This document shows positions 1-9,590 of a stretch of 64,000 bases of DNA, in pieces. The translations under genes were made by a program, and so were the position numbers. Below the pieces are notes generated by a model that saw only the letters and a list, made by a program, of their open reading frames with translations, was not told the origin of the DNA and searched no databases. This DNA comes from Cytobacillus kochii (GTDB taxonomy: Bacteria; Bacillota; Bacilli; Bacillales; Cytobacillaceae), in the NCBI RefSeq assembly GCF_020171845.1, contig NZ_JAIVAM010000010.1:158877-222876 (forward strand), given 5' to 3'. Each line of letters begins with the position of its first letter. Positions within the stretch are counted from its first letter, which is position 1.

Positions 1-325
1 ACTTTTAAAAATTAGACTCATTTAGCTTTCAAAAGTTTCAACCAATAAGGGTCATTTCATAAAATATCCTTTTATCAATAGGTATTCTCTTCAGGACAAG
101 ATTAAGTATCACCACAGTATTCTCCTGCTATAATGGTTGTTTTTTTACATAAAAACCAAATTCTTTTATAATGATATGAATTTTTACAAAAATAACAGTT
201 TTCTTACTCTTTTACTTTCTATTTTCTTATATAGACTTGCCCTTTATAATGGCAAAGAAGCGCTTACAAAATAGTTAGGTTATATTCAAAATATTTCCTA
301 AATAGAAGGAAGGGAGAAAATATAA
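1..325. other. AT-rich upstream region of the AbgT-type transporter gene
   Basis: I see no credible coding sequence here. It holds the promoter region of the following transporter gene: a TATAAT-like -10 at about 244-249, a candidate CcpA site just after it and a good ribosome binding site (GAAGGAAGGGAG) shortly before the ATG at 326. The rest is AT-rich and unassigned. Confidence 0.5.
255..268 (+). promoter_or_regulatory. Candidate catabolite-responsive element (cre)
   Basis: The 14-mer AAGAAGCGCTTACA keeps the central AAGCGCTT core and the 3' half of the CcpA cre palindrome, with two mismatches at its 5' end. It lies just downstream of a TATAAT at 244-249, where binding would block transcription. 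Pattern match only; no -35 is obvious. Confidence 0.35.
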
Positions 326-1852
326 ATGAAGAAAAAGAGAAAAGGTTACTTGCAGCGTTCATTAGATAGTGTTGAAACAATTGGTAACAAATTGCCTCAT
401 CCCGTCACTTTATTCGCAATATTGTCATTAATTGTTTTGCTATTATCTGCTGGTCTATCACAACTAGGAATTAGTGTAGAGCATCCGGGCGAAGAAGGAA
501 AAATGGTTGAAATTACTAACCTTTTAAGTGCAGAAGGTATCCAATATATATTTTCTAGTATGACAGATAACTTTATTGGGTTTGCCCCTCTGGGTGTCGT
601 TTTAGTGACGATGTTAGGAATAGGTATTGCTGAGCGCTCGGGACTCATTAGTGCCTTATTACGTGGGTTTGTCTTATCAGTACCTAAGAGATTTATTACA
701 CTAGGATTAGTATTCGCAGGAATCATGTCTAGTGTCGCTTCCGATGCAGGGTATGTTGTATTACCGCCACTTGGTGCACTTCTTTTTGCAGCAGTAGGTA
801 GACATCCATTGGCAGGATTAGCTGCAGCCTTTGCCGGGGTATCAGGAGGATTTAGTGCAAACCTTTTACTTTCAGGTACAGATGCATTATTAGGGGAGCT
901 AACCATTGCAGGTGCTGCAATTATAGATCCTGTCTATGCAGAAGGTATGAGCATTGCCATGAATTATTGGTTCATTATTGTTTCTGTGTTTTTATTGACA
1001 GTTATAGGAGCATGGGTAACAGAAAAAATTGTTGAGCCACGACTTGGGGAATATAAAGGCGACTACAGGGAAAAAGTTGAAAAGTTAACAGCTATCGAAA
1101 AGAAGGGGTTAATCTGGTCAAGTGTTTCAATTGTAGTAGGAGTTATTTTAGCAGCATTACTCGTTTTACCAGAAGGCGCTCCAATGCGTGGTACTGGTGA
1201 CCAACCAATTATCTCCTCTCCATTCATGAGTTCTTTAGTACCAATCATTGCGATTCTTTTCTTTATTCCAGGTTTAGTATATGGCATGGTTACTAGAGAA
1301 ATTAAAAATGACAAAGATGTGGCAAATCAACTCTCTGATACAATGGCGTCAATGGGAATGTTTATTGTACTAGCTTTTACAGCGGGACAATTTGTCGCTT
1401 ACTTTAATGAATCTAATATAGGATTAGTTCTAGGGGTTTATGGTGCTGAATTCTTACAAAACATTAACCTCACAGGCATTCCATTAATTATCGTCTTTAT
1501 TCTTATTGCTGCATTTATTAACATATTTATCGGCAGTGCTTCTGCAAAGTGGGCAATGATGGCTCCGGTATTTGTTCCAATTATGATGCAATTAGGTTAT
1601 TCACCTGAACTTACTCAGATGGCCTATAGAATTGCAGATTCATCAACAAATATCATTTCTCCGTTGATGACGTATTTTGCCATTATTATTGCTTTTGCAC
1701 AGAAATATGATAAAAAGATGGGAATTGGTACGCTTGTATCAACAATGATTCCTTATTCAATGTTCTTCTTAGTCGGATGGACACTTATGTTGATTGTGTG
1801 GATGTTACTTGGTATAGAGCTTGGACCAGGTGCACCGATTATGTATGAATAA
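326..1852 (+). CDS. AbgT-family transporter
   Basis: Integral membrane protein of 508 aa with about a dozen hydrophobic segments, close to the usual AbgT family length. Family traits visible include the N-terminal LPHPVTLF stretch, the SDAGYVVLPPLGALLF segment near residues 138-153, and a conserved C-terminal region with SSTNIISPLMTY near residues 435-450. E. coli AbgT takes up p-aminobenzoyl-glutamate; other relatives export sulfonamides, so the substrate here is open. Start chosen at the ATG behind a strong GGAAGGGAG site. Monocistronic, closed by a bidirectional terminator shared with the convergent yuzD gene. Family assignment is firm, substrate is inference. Confidence 0.88.
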   Translation: MKKKRKGYLQRSLDSVETIGNKLPHPVTLFAILSLIVLLLSAGLSQLGISVEHPGEEGKMVEITNLLSAEGIQYIFSSMTDNFIGFAPLGVVLVTMLGIGIAERSGLISALLRGFVLSVPKRFITLGLVFAGIMSSVASDAGYVVLPPLGALLFAAVGRHPLAGLAAAFAGVSGGFSANLLLSGTDALLGELTIAGAAIIDPVYAEGMSIAMNYWFIIVSVFLLTVIGAWVTEKIVEPRLGEYKGDYREKVEKLTAIEKKGLIWSSVSIVVGVILAALLVLPEGAPMRGTGDQPIISSPFMSSLVPIIAILFFIPGLVYGMVTREIKNDKDVANQLSDTMASMGMFIVLAFTAGQFVAYFNESNIGLVLGVYGAEFLQNINLTGIPLIIVFILIAAFINIFIGSASAKWAMMAPVFVPIMMQLGYSPELTQMAYRIADSSTNIISPLMTYFAIIIAFAQKYDKKMGIGTLVSTMIPYSMFFLVGWTLMLIVWMLLGIELGPGAPIMYE

Positions 1853-1865
1853 ATGCTTTTTTAAC

Positions 1866-1917
1866 AAAAAATGCAACCTCTATCTCATTCATCTGAGGTC
1901 AGAGGTTGCATTTTTTT
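1866..1917. terminator. Bidirectional terminator between abgT-like gene and yuzD
   Basis: An 11-bp stem (1871-1881 with 1901-1911, ATGCAACCTCT arm) has T runs on both sides. It serves the convergent genes ending at 1852 and 1921. Confidence 0.85.
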
Positions 1918-1920
1918 CAC

Positions 1921-2244
1921 TTACACCGCTGTAAATCCGTATTTCTCCATCTCCGCATAAATCACTTTCAACCTAGGATTACCTTCTCCAACAATTTGAT
2001 CTTTGATTTTAACTACGGGATAAAACATATCTTCTTCAATTACACGAGAGGCGAAAGCTTTTTTTTCTTCATCTAATGGTGGGTTGAATATATCGACATA
2101 TGATACTTTAAATTTTTGGTTTTCAAACTTTCTTGCCAGTGCCGCTTCAAGCCATTCGTATGTCTCTTTAGATGACGGTAAATTCACACAGCTTGCACAT
2201 AGAACATCTGCTCCATATACAATAATCTCTAATTGGTCAGCCAT
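1921..2244 (-). CDS. yuzD: YuzD-family thioredoxin-fold protein (DUF1462)
   Basis: Small 107-aa protein of the YuzD/DUF1462 family, with a thioredoxin-like fold expected from the family and a CASC (CxxC) motif at residues 16-19 after the first beta strand. The FNPP segment and the hydrophobic FYPVVKI strand near residues 75-90 fit the fold. The function in Bacilli is not established; its divergent position next to the NifU-like yutI hints at redox or Fe-S work, which is inference. A GGGGGAAG ribosome binding site precedes the ATG. Confidence 0.8.
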   Translation of the reverse strand: MADQLEIIVYGADVLCASCVNLPSSKETYEWLEAALARKFENQKFKVSYVDIFNPPLDEEKKAFASRVIEEDMFYPVVKIKDQIVGEGNPRLKVIYAEMEKYGFTAV

Positions 2245-2398
2245 GAAATGCTTCCCCCTTTTTCAATAAAAAAAATAATTTCACTCTTCATTCTATTTTA
2301 CAATATAGTATAATAAGAGACATAAGTAAATGTTTCCTTATCATAGATTTTTATGGTTATCTTGATTATAATATAGATATGAAAGGAGTCGATTTTAA

Positions 2399-2638
2399 AT
2401 GGCAGAACAAGCAGAAATGACAGGTCAAGTCCAAGAAGTACTAGATAAATTAAGACCGTTCCTTCTTCGTGATGGAGGAGATTGTGAATTAGTAGATGTA
2501 GAAGACGGGATTGTAAAATTACGTCTTTTAGGCGCATGTGGTAGTTGCCCAAGTTCTACAATTACTCTTAAAGCAGGTATTGAACGTGCTCTTTTAGAAG
2601 AAGTTCCTGGTGTTGTGGAAGTAGAACAAGTTTTCTAA
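2399..2638 (+). CDS. yutI: NifU-like Fe-S scaffold/carrier protein YutI
   Basis: 79-aa single-domain protein matching the NifU C-terminal domain. The GACGSCPSS motif around residues 47-55 supplies the CxxC that binds a transferable Fe-S cluster between monomers in this family. The likely role is delivery of clusters to apo-proteins in the cytosol, downstream of the SUF system also present in this window. AAAGGAG lies just upstream of the ATG. It sits next to yuzD and the thr operon, as in B. subtilis. Confidence 0.9.
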   Translation: MAEQAEMTGQVQEVLDKLRPFLLRDGGDCELVDVEDGIVKLRLLGACGSCPSSTITLKAGIERALLEEVPGVVEVEQVF

Positions 2639-2651
2639 TGCCTACTTAATT

Positions 2652-2683
2652 AAAAAAGCGATGTCACATGACATCGCTTTTTA
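2652..2683. terminator. Bidirectional terminator between yutI and thrB
   Basis: A perfect stem AAAAAGCGATGTCA / TGACATCGCTTTTT. The thrB arm is coding: the last codons of thrB run into the hairpin, whose stem overlaps the stop at 2664. Confidence 0.85.
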
Positions 2684-3596
2684 TTTTTGAACTATTTTCT
2701 TTATAAATACGACTACCGATTAAATCCATTTGCAATGGAACTACTTTCATTCCATGCAAACCTGCACTCAAGAGCGTTGCCAGTTTTTGTCCTTCCCCAT
2801 CACGTGCTAAGCATAATATAGTCGGTCCTGCGCCACTTAGTGCTACACCAAGTGCTCCATTCGCCATTGCAACTTTTTCTACTCCTTCAAGCTCTGGTAC
2901 AATTTCTTTACGATAAGGTTGATGATAAAGATCTTTCATCATCATTTTACCTGCTTGTTCATAATCCCCACTAATAAGTGAAGCAATAAATACATTGCCA
3001 ATTGCCCCTGCGTGAACAGCATGTTTATAAGAAAGTTCCGTTGGCAATACTTGGCGCGATTTCTTCGTTAATAATTCAGATGTTGGGATACAAACGACAA
3101 AATCAACTTGAAGGTGGTATAGTGATAAAGCGTCTACACCATCATCTGCTTGACTACCGATTAGCAATCCTCCAAGTAGGGAAGCACCGACATTATCGGG
3201 ATGTCCTTCTAATTCAGTTGCCCATTCGAGCTTTTGTTGTTTTGTTAATCGTAAATCACATAATGTATCAGCAAGTTCGATTCCAGCCACAATCGCTGCC
3301 GCACTTGAACCTAACCCTCTAGCAATGGGGATATCACTGCTCACCGTTAATCGACAAGGTGGGCAATCCTGATTGTATTTCTTCGCTGTTTGCATAGCCA
3401 CTTGAATAATGTAATTCTGCTCATCTGTTGGAAATGTCATCAATCCTTCTGAAAGAGGAATGACTTCCCATTGATCATGGGTTGTTACCTCAAGTCGCAA
3501 ATACAAATTGAGGGCCAAACCAATGGAATCAAACCCTGGCCCTAAATTTGCTGTACTAGCAGGTACTTCAATGACTAGCACTTCACCTGCCATCAT
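2664..3596 (-). CDS. thrB: Homoserine kinase
   Basis: Phosphorylates L-homoserine with ATP to O-phosphohomoserine, the penultimate step of threonine synthesis. The 310-aa protein is a typical GHMP kinase: an N-terminal [13 protein letters not shown] motif at about residues 11-23, the ATP-binding [16 protein letters not shown] loop near residues 90-105, and a C-terminal LSGAGPTIL motif near residue 255. It is the last gene of hom-thrC-thrB; its ATG overlaps the thrC stop in an ATGA arrangement, implying translational coupling. Its final codons form one arm of the operon terminator. Confidence 0.95.
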   Translation of the reverse strand: MMAGEVLVIEVPASTANLGPGFDSIGLALNLYLRLEVTTHDQWEVIPLSEGLMTFPTDEQNYIIQVAMQTAKKYNQDCPPCRLTVSSDIPIARGLGSSAAAIVAGIELADTLCDLRLTKQQKLEWATELEGHPDNVGASLLGGLLIGSQADDGVDALSLYHLQVDFVVCIPTSELLTKKSRQVLPTELSYKHAVHAGAIGNVFIASLISGDYEQAGKMMMKDLYHQPYRKEIVPELEGVEKVAMANGALGVALSGAGPTILCLARDGEGQKLATLLSAGLHGMKVVPLQMDLIGSRIYKENSSKIKSDVM

Positions 3597-4660
3597 ACGT
3601 GGACAACTCCCTTTATATGCGCTGCCACAGCTTGCTCATCATTTGGCAATTTCACAGGTTGAACAGGACTCGCATCAATCGCCGTATTCGGATCTTTCAA
3701 TCCATTTCCAGTTAAAACTGCTACTACTTTTGTTTGATGCTTAATTTCTCCATTACGTAATTGCTTATATACACCTGCAAGAGAGGCACATGATGCCGGT
3801 TCAGCAAAAATCCCCTCTGATGAAGCTAATTTTCTATACATACAAAGAATCTCTTCGTCACTGACTTCATCAATTTTCCCTTGCGATTCTTTCGCTGCAT
3901 TCACAGCTAAATCCCAGCTTGCTGGATTACCGATACGGATAGCTGTAGCAACTGTTTCAGGGTTTTCAAAAACACGATTATGAACAATAGCTGCTGCACC
4001 CTCTGCTTCAAATCCATGCATTTTTGGTAGGCCTGTTTGTTTAGCTTGATGATATTCTTTAAACCCTTTCCAGTAAGCGCTAATATTGCCCGCGTTTCCA
4101 ACTGGTAAGGCAAGAATATCTGGCGCCATCCCACCTAACTGATCACAAATTTCAAATGCTGCTGTTTTTTGTCCCTCAAGACGATAAGGGTTTACAGAGT
4201 TTACCAATGTAACGGCTTCTGTTTCACTAATTTTTCTAACCATTGATAAAGCTTGATCAAAATTCCCTTCAATTGAAACCACTTCTGCCCCGTACATGAC
4301 TGCCTGTGCTAATTTTCCCATAGCGATTTTTCCTTCAGGAATCACGACAATACATCTTAGACCAGATCTCGCTGCATAGGCTGCTGCTGCTGCTGAAGTA
4401 TTACCTGTAGATGCACAAATAATTGCTTCACTTCCAGCTTCTTTCGCTTTAGCTACAGCCATAACCATACCGCGGTCTTTAAATGAACCTGTTGGGTTTG
4501 CTCCTTCTGTTTTCACATATAAATCAATTCCCCAATCTCTTGAAAGGTTATCTAACCGAATTAAAGGAGTGTTGCCTTCATTTAGTGTAAGCATCGGAGT
4601 ATTTTCAGTTATTGGTAAAAATTCTTTATATGATTGTAATAAGCCTTCCCATCTCATCAT
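3593..4660 (-). CDS. thrC: Threonine synthase
   Basis: PLP enzyme converting O-phosphohomoserine to L-threonine and phosphate. At 355 aa it is the short form usual in Bacilli. The cofactor lysine lies in the TGSFKDRGM motif around residues 57-65, and the glycine-rich phosphate loop resembles [11 protein letters not shown] near residues 187-197. Start and stop overlap hom and thrB by ATGA junctions. A second in-frame ATG directly follows the first, so the exact start could shift by one codon. Confidence 0.95.
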   Translation of the reverse strand: MMRWEGLLQSYKEFLPITENTPMLTLNEGNTPLIRLDNLSRDWGIDLYVKTEGANPTGSFKDRGMVMAVAKAKEAGSEAIICASTGNTSAAAAAYAARSGLRCIVVIPEGKIAMGKLAQAVMYGAEVVSIEGNFDQALSMVRKISETEAVTLVNSVNPYRLEGQKTAAFEICDQLGGMAPDILALPVGNAGNISAYWKGFKEYHQAKQTGLPKMHGFEAEGAAAIVHNRVFENPETVATAIRIGNPASWDLAVNAAKESQGKIDEVSDEEILCMYRKLASSEGIFAEPASCASLAGVYKQLRNGEIKHQTKVVAVLTGNGLKDPNTAIDASPVQPVKLPNDEQAVAAHIKGVVHV

Positions 4661-5952
4661 TTGGCTCCTCCTTCTACACGATACGAACTTTTAATCTCTT
4701 TTACTGCCTCTAAGTCTCTTAAATGAAGCATAATATTTTCATAGTCTTCTAACGATGCTTGGTGTGTAACCACTACAATTTCAGCTAGTTCTTTCTCTTT
4801 GACAGGTACTTGTAGAATCTTCTCGAAACTCACACCTCTTTGCGAGAAAATATTTGTGATATTAGCGAAAACACCGACTTCATCACTTACATGTAAGCGC
4901 AGGAAGTATTTGGCGAAAATTTCATTATCGTTTTTTAATTTCTTCTCAAACTGTGGAACTGCCGCACTTCTTCCATTAACTCCTAATCTCATATTCTTCA
5001 TGACTGCAACCAAGTCTGAAACAACAGCTGTTGCTGTAGGTAAGCTTCCCGCTCCTGGACCATAAAACATTGTTTCACCCACTGCCTCACCATACACATA
5101 TACGGCGTTATATTCATCTTGCACACCCGCAAGTGGATGGGTTTCTGCTAACATCGTCGGTTGTACACTCACTTCTACTTTTTCGCCTTCTCGGTGAGCG
5201 ATCCCAATTAATTTCATTGAATAGCCGAGTTGCTTCGCATATTGTAAATCTTCTTCCGTGATTTCCGTAATCCCGTTAACCTTCACATCATCTAAATCAA
5301 TATTCATAGAGAAGCCTAATGTTGATAGAATGGCCATTTTTCTAGCTGCATCTAATCCTTCTACATCAGCAGTAGGGTCACTTTCTGCATAACCAAGTGC
5401 TTGTGCCTCTTTTAGAACCTCTTCGTAAGCACTGCCCTCTTTACTCATTTTTGTCAAAATAAAGTTTGTCGTGCCGTTCACAATGCCCATCATTTTCGTA
5501 ATGCGGTCAGATGCTAAACCATCTACTAGCCCTCTTAAAATAGGAATACCACCAGCTACACTTGCTTCATAAAATAAGTCACATTGATTTTCCGAAGCAG
5601 ATTGTAATAATTCCGGCCCATAAACCGCCATTAAATCCTTATTAGCTGTCACAATATGCTTATGATGATTGATTGCTTCTTGGAGATAATCCTTCGTTTT
5701 CTCCAGTCCACCCATCACTTCGATGACTACATCTATATTATCGTTCTTTAAGATATCATCAGGGTTCGCTGTAAGTAGCTCTGGGTTTATTTCTACCTCT
5801 CGCTTTTTATCTAACTCTCTCACCAGAATTTTACTCACCTTTACCGGGCATCCAATTTGATGCATAAGCTTATCCTGGTTTCTTTCAATGATTTTTACTA
5901 CACCTGAACCTACTGTGCCCAAACCTAATAAACCGATCGAGATTGCTTCCAT
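4657..5952 (-). CDS. hom: Homoserine dehydrogenase
   Basis: Reduces aspartate-4-semialdehyde to homoserine with NAD(P)H. The 431-aa protein has an N-terminal Rossmann [13 protein letters not shown] motif at residues 8-20, the central catalytic domain ([16 protein letters not shown]) and a C-terminal ACT domain from about residue 350 ([14 protein letters not shown]) that usually gives threonine feedback inhibition. It is first in the thr operon, with a GAGGGGGAA ribosome binding site before the ATG and a good promoter about 60-90 bp upstream. Confidence 0.95.
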   Translation of the reverse strand: MEAISIGLLGLGTVGSGVVKIIERNQDKLMHQIGCPVKVSKILVRELDKKREVEINPELLTANPDDILKNDNIDVVIEVMGGLEKTKDYLQEAINHHKHIVTANKDLMAVYGPELLQSASENQCDLFYEASVAGGIPILRGLVDGLASDRITKMMGIVNGTTNFILTKMSKEGSAYEEVLKEAQALGYAESDPTADVEGLDAARKMAILSTLGFSMNIDLDDVKVNGITEITEEDLQYAKQLGYSMKLIGIAHREGEKVEVSVQPTMLAETHPLAGVQDEYNAVYVYGEAVGETMFYGPGAGSLPTATAVVSDLVAVMKNMRLGVNGRSAAVPQFEKKLKNDNEIFAKYFLRLHVSDEVGVFANITNIFSQRGVSFEKILQVPVKEKELAEIVVVTHQASLEDYENIMLHLRDLEAVKEIKSSYRVEGGAK

Positions 5953-6009
5953 TTCCGTTCCCCCTCAGATTGTTCTTATAGAAAGTACATTTGTATTTGT
6001 ATAGTAGAC

Positions 6010-6038
6010 ATTATAGACCTGTTTCTTGTCTTTGACAA
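6010..6038 (-). promoter_or_regulatory. SigA-type promoter of hom-thrC-thrB
   Basis: On the minus strand, TTGTCA (-35) is followed after 17 bp by a perfect TATAAT (-10). It sits 58 bp before the hom start. No T-box or other leader structure was seen between it and hom. Confidence 0.7.
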
Positions 6039-6112
6039 TAGGAGAAAGTAGTTTTTTCTATTTTTCTATTAACGCTTTATCTTATAAATTTATAGCATCC
6101 GACTCTTGAAAA

Positions 6113-6148
6113 TAAAAAAAGACATTTTCATAAAAACTGAAAATGTCT
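6113..6148 (-). terminator. Terminator of the PepSY membrane protein gene
   Basis: GACATTTTC / GAAAATGTC stem (6121-6129 with 6139-6147) followed on the minus strand by a run of T, directly after the stop at 6156. Confidence 0.85.
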
Positions 6149-6155
6149 TCATCGC

Positions 6156-7487
6156 TTATTCTTTATTTTTTTTCACAAAACTAACTATACATTCAATAAG
6201 TGCCACGATAATGAGGGATATACCAAATAAAGGCATCAGTATACCTAAAAGGACCATTAACATTATAAAACCAATGGATAGCCCTTTAAAATTTTTCGGT
6301 GGTGCAGAAAACTTGTCTTTTTTCTTCCGCGAAAGCCATGTTTTAAAACCCCAAAAAATAACAAAAAGAAAAGCAAGACAAACTACTAAGTTTAAAACCT
6401 TATTTGGCCAGCCAAATAAATGTCCTTCATGTAATGGAATCCCCCATGTAAACCATTTTTGTAAAAGATTATAATCCTCATAATTAACAGCGGCGATATA
6501 TTCACCGGAATATTGGTCAAAGTAAGTAGTCATTTCTTCTGACGGACTCACATCCAAACCCGTTACACCGGAATTACTTCCTTTAGAAACAATATAAACA
6601 CCGTCATCAGCAGAAGGGTAAACAATAGAATAAGGTTTACTAATATTTTCACTTTCCACTTCATCTATTAGTTGCCCTACTGAAATCATAAACTCATTAT
6701 GTTCGCTCTGACCTGATCCTCCGTGATGATGGGCATGAGGATCATCAGATGCTGGGGTTTCCTCTTGCCTTGTCGCCCATGGGATCTCATTAATATCAGA
6801 TGTTGGTGGATTTAATTCCAGTTCAGGTGCATTATTACTGGCAGTTGTATAGATTATATTCCCCATAACCGCAGACCACGGTAAGCCCGTGAAAATAATA
6901 ACTACCATTGGAATGGTAATGATTACACCTATAAGCGCATGTAATTTTTTATTACGAAAGTTCTTAGAACCATTTGCTTTTCTCGTTAAGATCTTCCCTT
7001 TAAAAGTCATATACAACCCACTGATTAGTAGAAAGATGGCCCAACAGGCCGCTAGTTCAACTAAATAATTGACCGGTGTTCCTCCTACAAATAGGGAGCT
7101 ATGTATGCTACGCATCACATTTGAGTATGTATTGGCTGCATCCTGACTCCCAACAATTTGGTTTTGTTCATCAAGGAAAACATACTTTTGTTCCCCAGCC
7201 TCATCTGTTAAAGTTAAACGAGTATTATATGGCTCCTCCATGATACTAATCTTTGTAACAGCAAAGCCATGAAAGTCTTTTTCAACTTTCTCTATTCCTT
7301 CGTCTATCGTTAATTGTTCACTGCTTTCACTATCTCCAAAGAATAAATCATCATATAATTGATTTTCGACTTCTGGAAAAAACAAATAACCAATTCCTGA
7401 AAGAGTTAATGTAATAAGTAAGGGAGCAATAAAAATCCCCGCAAAAAAATGCCATCTCCAAAAACGATTATAAAATCCCTTTTTCAT
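6156..7487 (-). CDS. PepSY-domain membrane protein (PepSY_TM family)
   Basis: 443-aa membrane protein of the PepSY-associated TM family. The N-terminal FWRWHFFAGIFIAPLLI segment (residues 10-26) is the family hallmark; further membrane spans lie near 140-160, 190-210, 355-378 and 400-435. An extracytoplasmic PepSY region lies around residues 60-110. A His-rich stretch (DDPHAHHHGG) near residue 250 could bind metal. Relatives are linked to siderophore reduction or metal uptake. Only about 30 bp separate it from the upstream HTH-NosL regulator, so the two likely form one operon. Family call is firm, role is inference. Confidence 0.8.
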   Translation of the reverse strand: MKKGFYNRFWRWHFFAGIFIAPLLITLTLSGIGYLFFPEVENQLYDDLFFGDSESSEQLTIDEGIEKVEKDFHGFAVTKISIMEEPYNTRLTLTDEAGEQKYVFLDEQNQIVGSQDAANTYSNVMRSIHSSLFVGGTPVNYLVELAACWAIFLLISGLYMTFKGKILTRKANGSKNFRNKKLHALIGVIITIPMVVIIFTGLPWSAVMGNIIYTTASNNAPELELNPPTSDINEIPWATRQEETPASDDPHAHHHGGSGQSEHNEFMISVGQLIDEVESENISKPYSIVYPSADDGVYIVSKGSNSGVTGLDVSPSEEMTTYFDQYSGEYIAAVNYEDYNLLQKWFTWGIPLHEGHLFGWPNKVLNLVVCLAFLFVIFWGFKTWLSRKKKDKFSAPPKNFKGLSIGFIMLMVLLGILMPLFGISLIIVALIECIVSFVKKNKE

Positions 7488-7517
7488 CTTGTATTCTCCT
7501 ACTCTATAATCATAAAA

Positions 7518-8087
7518 TTAGTTCGAATGACAACAGCCACCAGACATTTGCTTCACAATTTCTTTTATCGCTTCTTCAAACGGTAAGATTTCTCCGCCAA
7601 ACCCTTGTTGGAATTGCTTGGCATGTTTATAAGAATTGAAACAAATCACTTGAGGGTGGCAGCAATTTAAATCAAGGTCAGCATTAATTAAATACAATGC
7701 TGCTTTTGCGCTCATCGTCGTATCTTTTAAGAAGTCTCTACAAATAATTTGTGTCACATCTTCCTTAATATCTTCATAACGTAATAATCCACAATGAGGA
7801 CAACATGTTTGCTCAATCACATCATTCTCTCTGATGATTTGCACTGATAATCTTGCTTGCAATGGTTTCAAACAATAAGTACATTGGTTCTCTTTCGTTA
7901 TATTTCTTGGAATGAGTGCAATCCCGTTAGATGTTTTAATGATTTTATCCTGTTTCAATAATGGCTTTATATCTCGATAAACCGTCATTTCTGATACGCC
8001 TAGTCTCTTACTAATTGTCGAAACTTTTAATGATCCTTCTTTCTCTAGCCAATCTATCATTTTTTCTCTTCTTTCAATTGGCAACAT
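7518..8087 (-). CDS. DeoR-type HTH regulator fused to a Cys-rich NosL-like domain
   Basis: 189 aa from the ATG at 8087, chosen because AGGAGGG sits six bases before it; a TTG further upstream overlaps that site. Residues 1-55 are a DeoR-type winged helix (ERREKMIDWL, VSEMTVYRDI). A zinc-ribbon-like part follows, with Cys69, Cys72, Cys95/96 and Cys99. Residues 110-175 resemble NosL: CRDF, NCCHPQ, then KQFQQGFGGEILPFEEA. The protein ends in GGCCHSN. NosL proteins bind Cu(I), so a copper- or other metal-responsive regulator is a reasonable inference. The PepSY gene downstream is the likely target. Confidence 0.72.
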   Translation of the reverse strand: MLPIERREKMIDWLEKEGSLKVSTISKRLGVSEMTVYRDIKPLLKQDKIIKTSNGIALIPRNITKENQCTYCLKPLQARLSVQIIRENDVIEQTCCPHCGLLRYEDIKEDVTQIICRDFLKDTTMSAKAALYLINADLDLNCCHPQVICFNSYKHAKQFQQGFGGEILPFEEAIKEIVKQMSGGCCHSN

Positions 8088-8315
8088 GAAATCCCTCCTC
8101 AAAAATATTTATGTTAGTAAAAGTGAATTCATAACGAATAATAACATAAAATCACATGTTTTTATTCGTTACTCTAAACAATTACTAAAAGGTTTGCTAT
8201 CTATACACACTCTCTTCATATATATTGGTTTTTTTTCACATTTCAAAAAACACCATGATGAAAAATAAATGTACTTGTGGATTATTTTTAAGGAGCATAA
8301 AGATAAATGAAATGT

Positions 8316-8350
8316 CAAAAACCCGTGTGCTATAACGCCCACGGGTTTTA
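8316..8350 (-). terminator. Terminator of the 2-hydroxyacid dehydrogenase gene
   Basis: AAACCCGTG / CACGGGTTT stem followed by T residues on the minus strand, 28 bp after the stop at 8379. Confidence 0.85.
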
Positions 8351-8378
8351 ACCTACTCGGTTAATTTACAAAGATGGT

Positions 8379-9344
8379 TTATTGTTTTACTGGTGTAAGT
8401 GGAGTCCCATCTGAAAATACTCGGTCAATGTTCTGTACGCATAATTCCATCATTTTATATCTTGTTTCAGTTGTTGCACTTCCAATATGAGGCAATGCGA
8501 CTACTTGTTTTAATTGCAATAGAGGATGATCTCCTGAGATTGGTTCTTCTGCGAACACATCTAATCCAGCTCCCGCAATTTCACCCTCTACTAAGGCAGA
8601 GTAGAGGTCATCTTCATTGACTACTGGTCCACGTGAGGCATTAACAAAAATAGCTGAAGGTTTCATTTGCTGAAAGACTTCTTTTGTGAAAAGATTTCTT
8701 GTTTCATTTGTTAAAGGCGTTAAGCAGACGATAAAATCAGATTGACTGACAAGTTCTTCGAATGAAACATACTGGGCATGAAGCTCTTCTTCCGCTCTCT
8801 TTTTCCTAGTTCGATTATAATAAAGGATATGCATATCAAATCCTTTTGCACGTTTAGCAACCACCTCACCAATACTCCCCATTCCAACAATTCCAATGTT
8901 TTTTCTATGGACGTCATGTCCAGCTAATAGCAGTGGACTCCAGCTTTTCCACTGATTATTTTTCACATATTCTGCCGCTTCAATCATTCTCCTTGCCGTA
9001 GCTAATAATAATGAAAAAGTCAGATCAGCTGTTGATTCGGTTAGGACATCAGGTGTATTAGTGATTGTTACATTCGCGCGCTCTGCCGCTTGTATATCTA
9101 TGTTGTCATAACCAACGGCCATATTGGCCACAACCTTTAATTTCGGGGCATGTTGAAATAATTCCTCATCTACTTTTTCTGATAACATTGTCATTAAGCC
9201 TTCTGCATCTTTCACCTTTTCGAGTAACACATGACGAGGGATTACTACATCCTCCTTGTCCCACATCTCAACATCGTATTTTGCTTGTAATGGCTCAATG
9301 ACCTCATATGGAAGTTTCCTTGTAATAAACAATTTCTTACCCAT
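8379..9344 (-). CDS. D-2-hydroxyacid dehydrogenase (glyoxylate/hydroxypyruvate reductase type)
   Basis: NAD(P)-dependent D-2-hydroxyacid dehydrogenase, 321 aa from the ATG at 9344; GTGGTGAGAG precedes this start, while the longer reading frame lacks a site. The Rossmann motif GIVGMGSIGEVVAKRA is in the middle. Catalytic residues appear as the Arg in NASRGPVVNE, the Glu in the AGLDVFAEEP region and the His in LPHIGSAT. Such proteins reduce glyoxylate or hydroxypyruvate. The exact substrate cannot be read from sequence. Monocistronic. Confidence 0.88.
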   Translation of the reverse strand: MGKKLFITRKLPYEVIEPLQAKYDVEMWDKEDVVIPRHVLLEKVKDAEGLMTMLSEKVDEELFQHAPKLKVVANMAVGYDNIDIQAAERANVTITNTPDVLTESTADLTFSLLLATARRMIEAAEYVKNNQWKSWSPLLLAGHDVHRKNIGIVGMGSIGEVVAKRAKGFDMHILYYNRTRKKRAEEELHAQYVSFEELVSQSDFIVCLTPLTNETRNLFTKEVFQQMKPSAIFVNASRGPVVNEDDLYSALVEGEIAGAGLDVFAEEPISGDHPLLQLKQVVALPHIGSATTETRYKMMELCVQNIDRVFSDGTPLTPVKQ

Positions 9345-9590
9345 TCTCTCACCACTTCCCATTTTCTTTTCATTATAGGCAAATTTTTCATTTGGTGGAA
9401 GTGATTTTGCTTGGTGAGAAAGCACGATCCAGCTTGAACTTGGCTCGTGCTTATAAAATGGTTGATCTTTAGCTTCAGGTGAGACTCATCTTAATTAATT
9501 GCTACATTATTGGAATGAAGGTGTGCTTATTTCAGATTTCCCCACACTTTCCAACTTTTTTCCTGATGAAGGGTACATATATAAATTTAT

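Noticed and set aside
2298..2552. 84-codon minus-strand frame overlapping yutI
   Set aside because: Antisense to the conserved yutI gene and its promoter; composition is not protein-like.
5953..6112. T-box or riboswitch upstream of hom
   Set aside because: The leader is only about 50 nt from the predicted promoter, with no T-box AGGGTGGNACCGCG-like motif or terminator.
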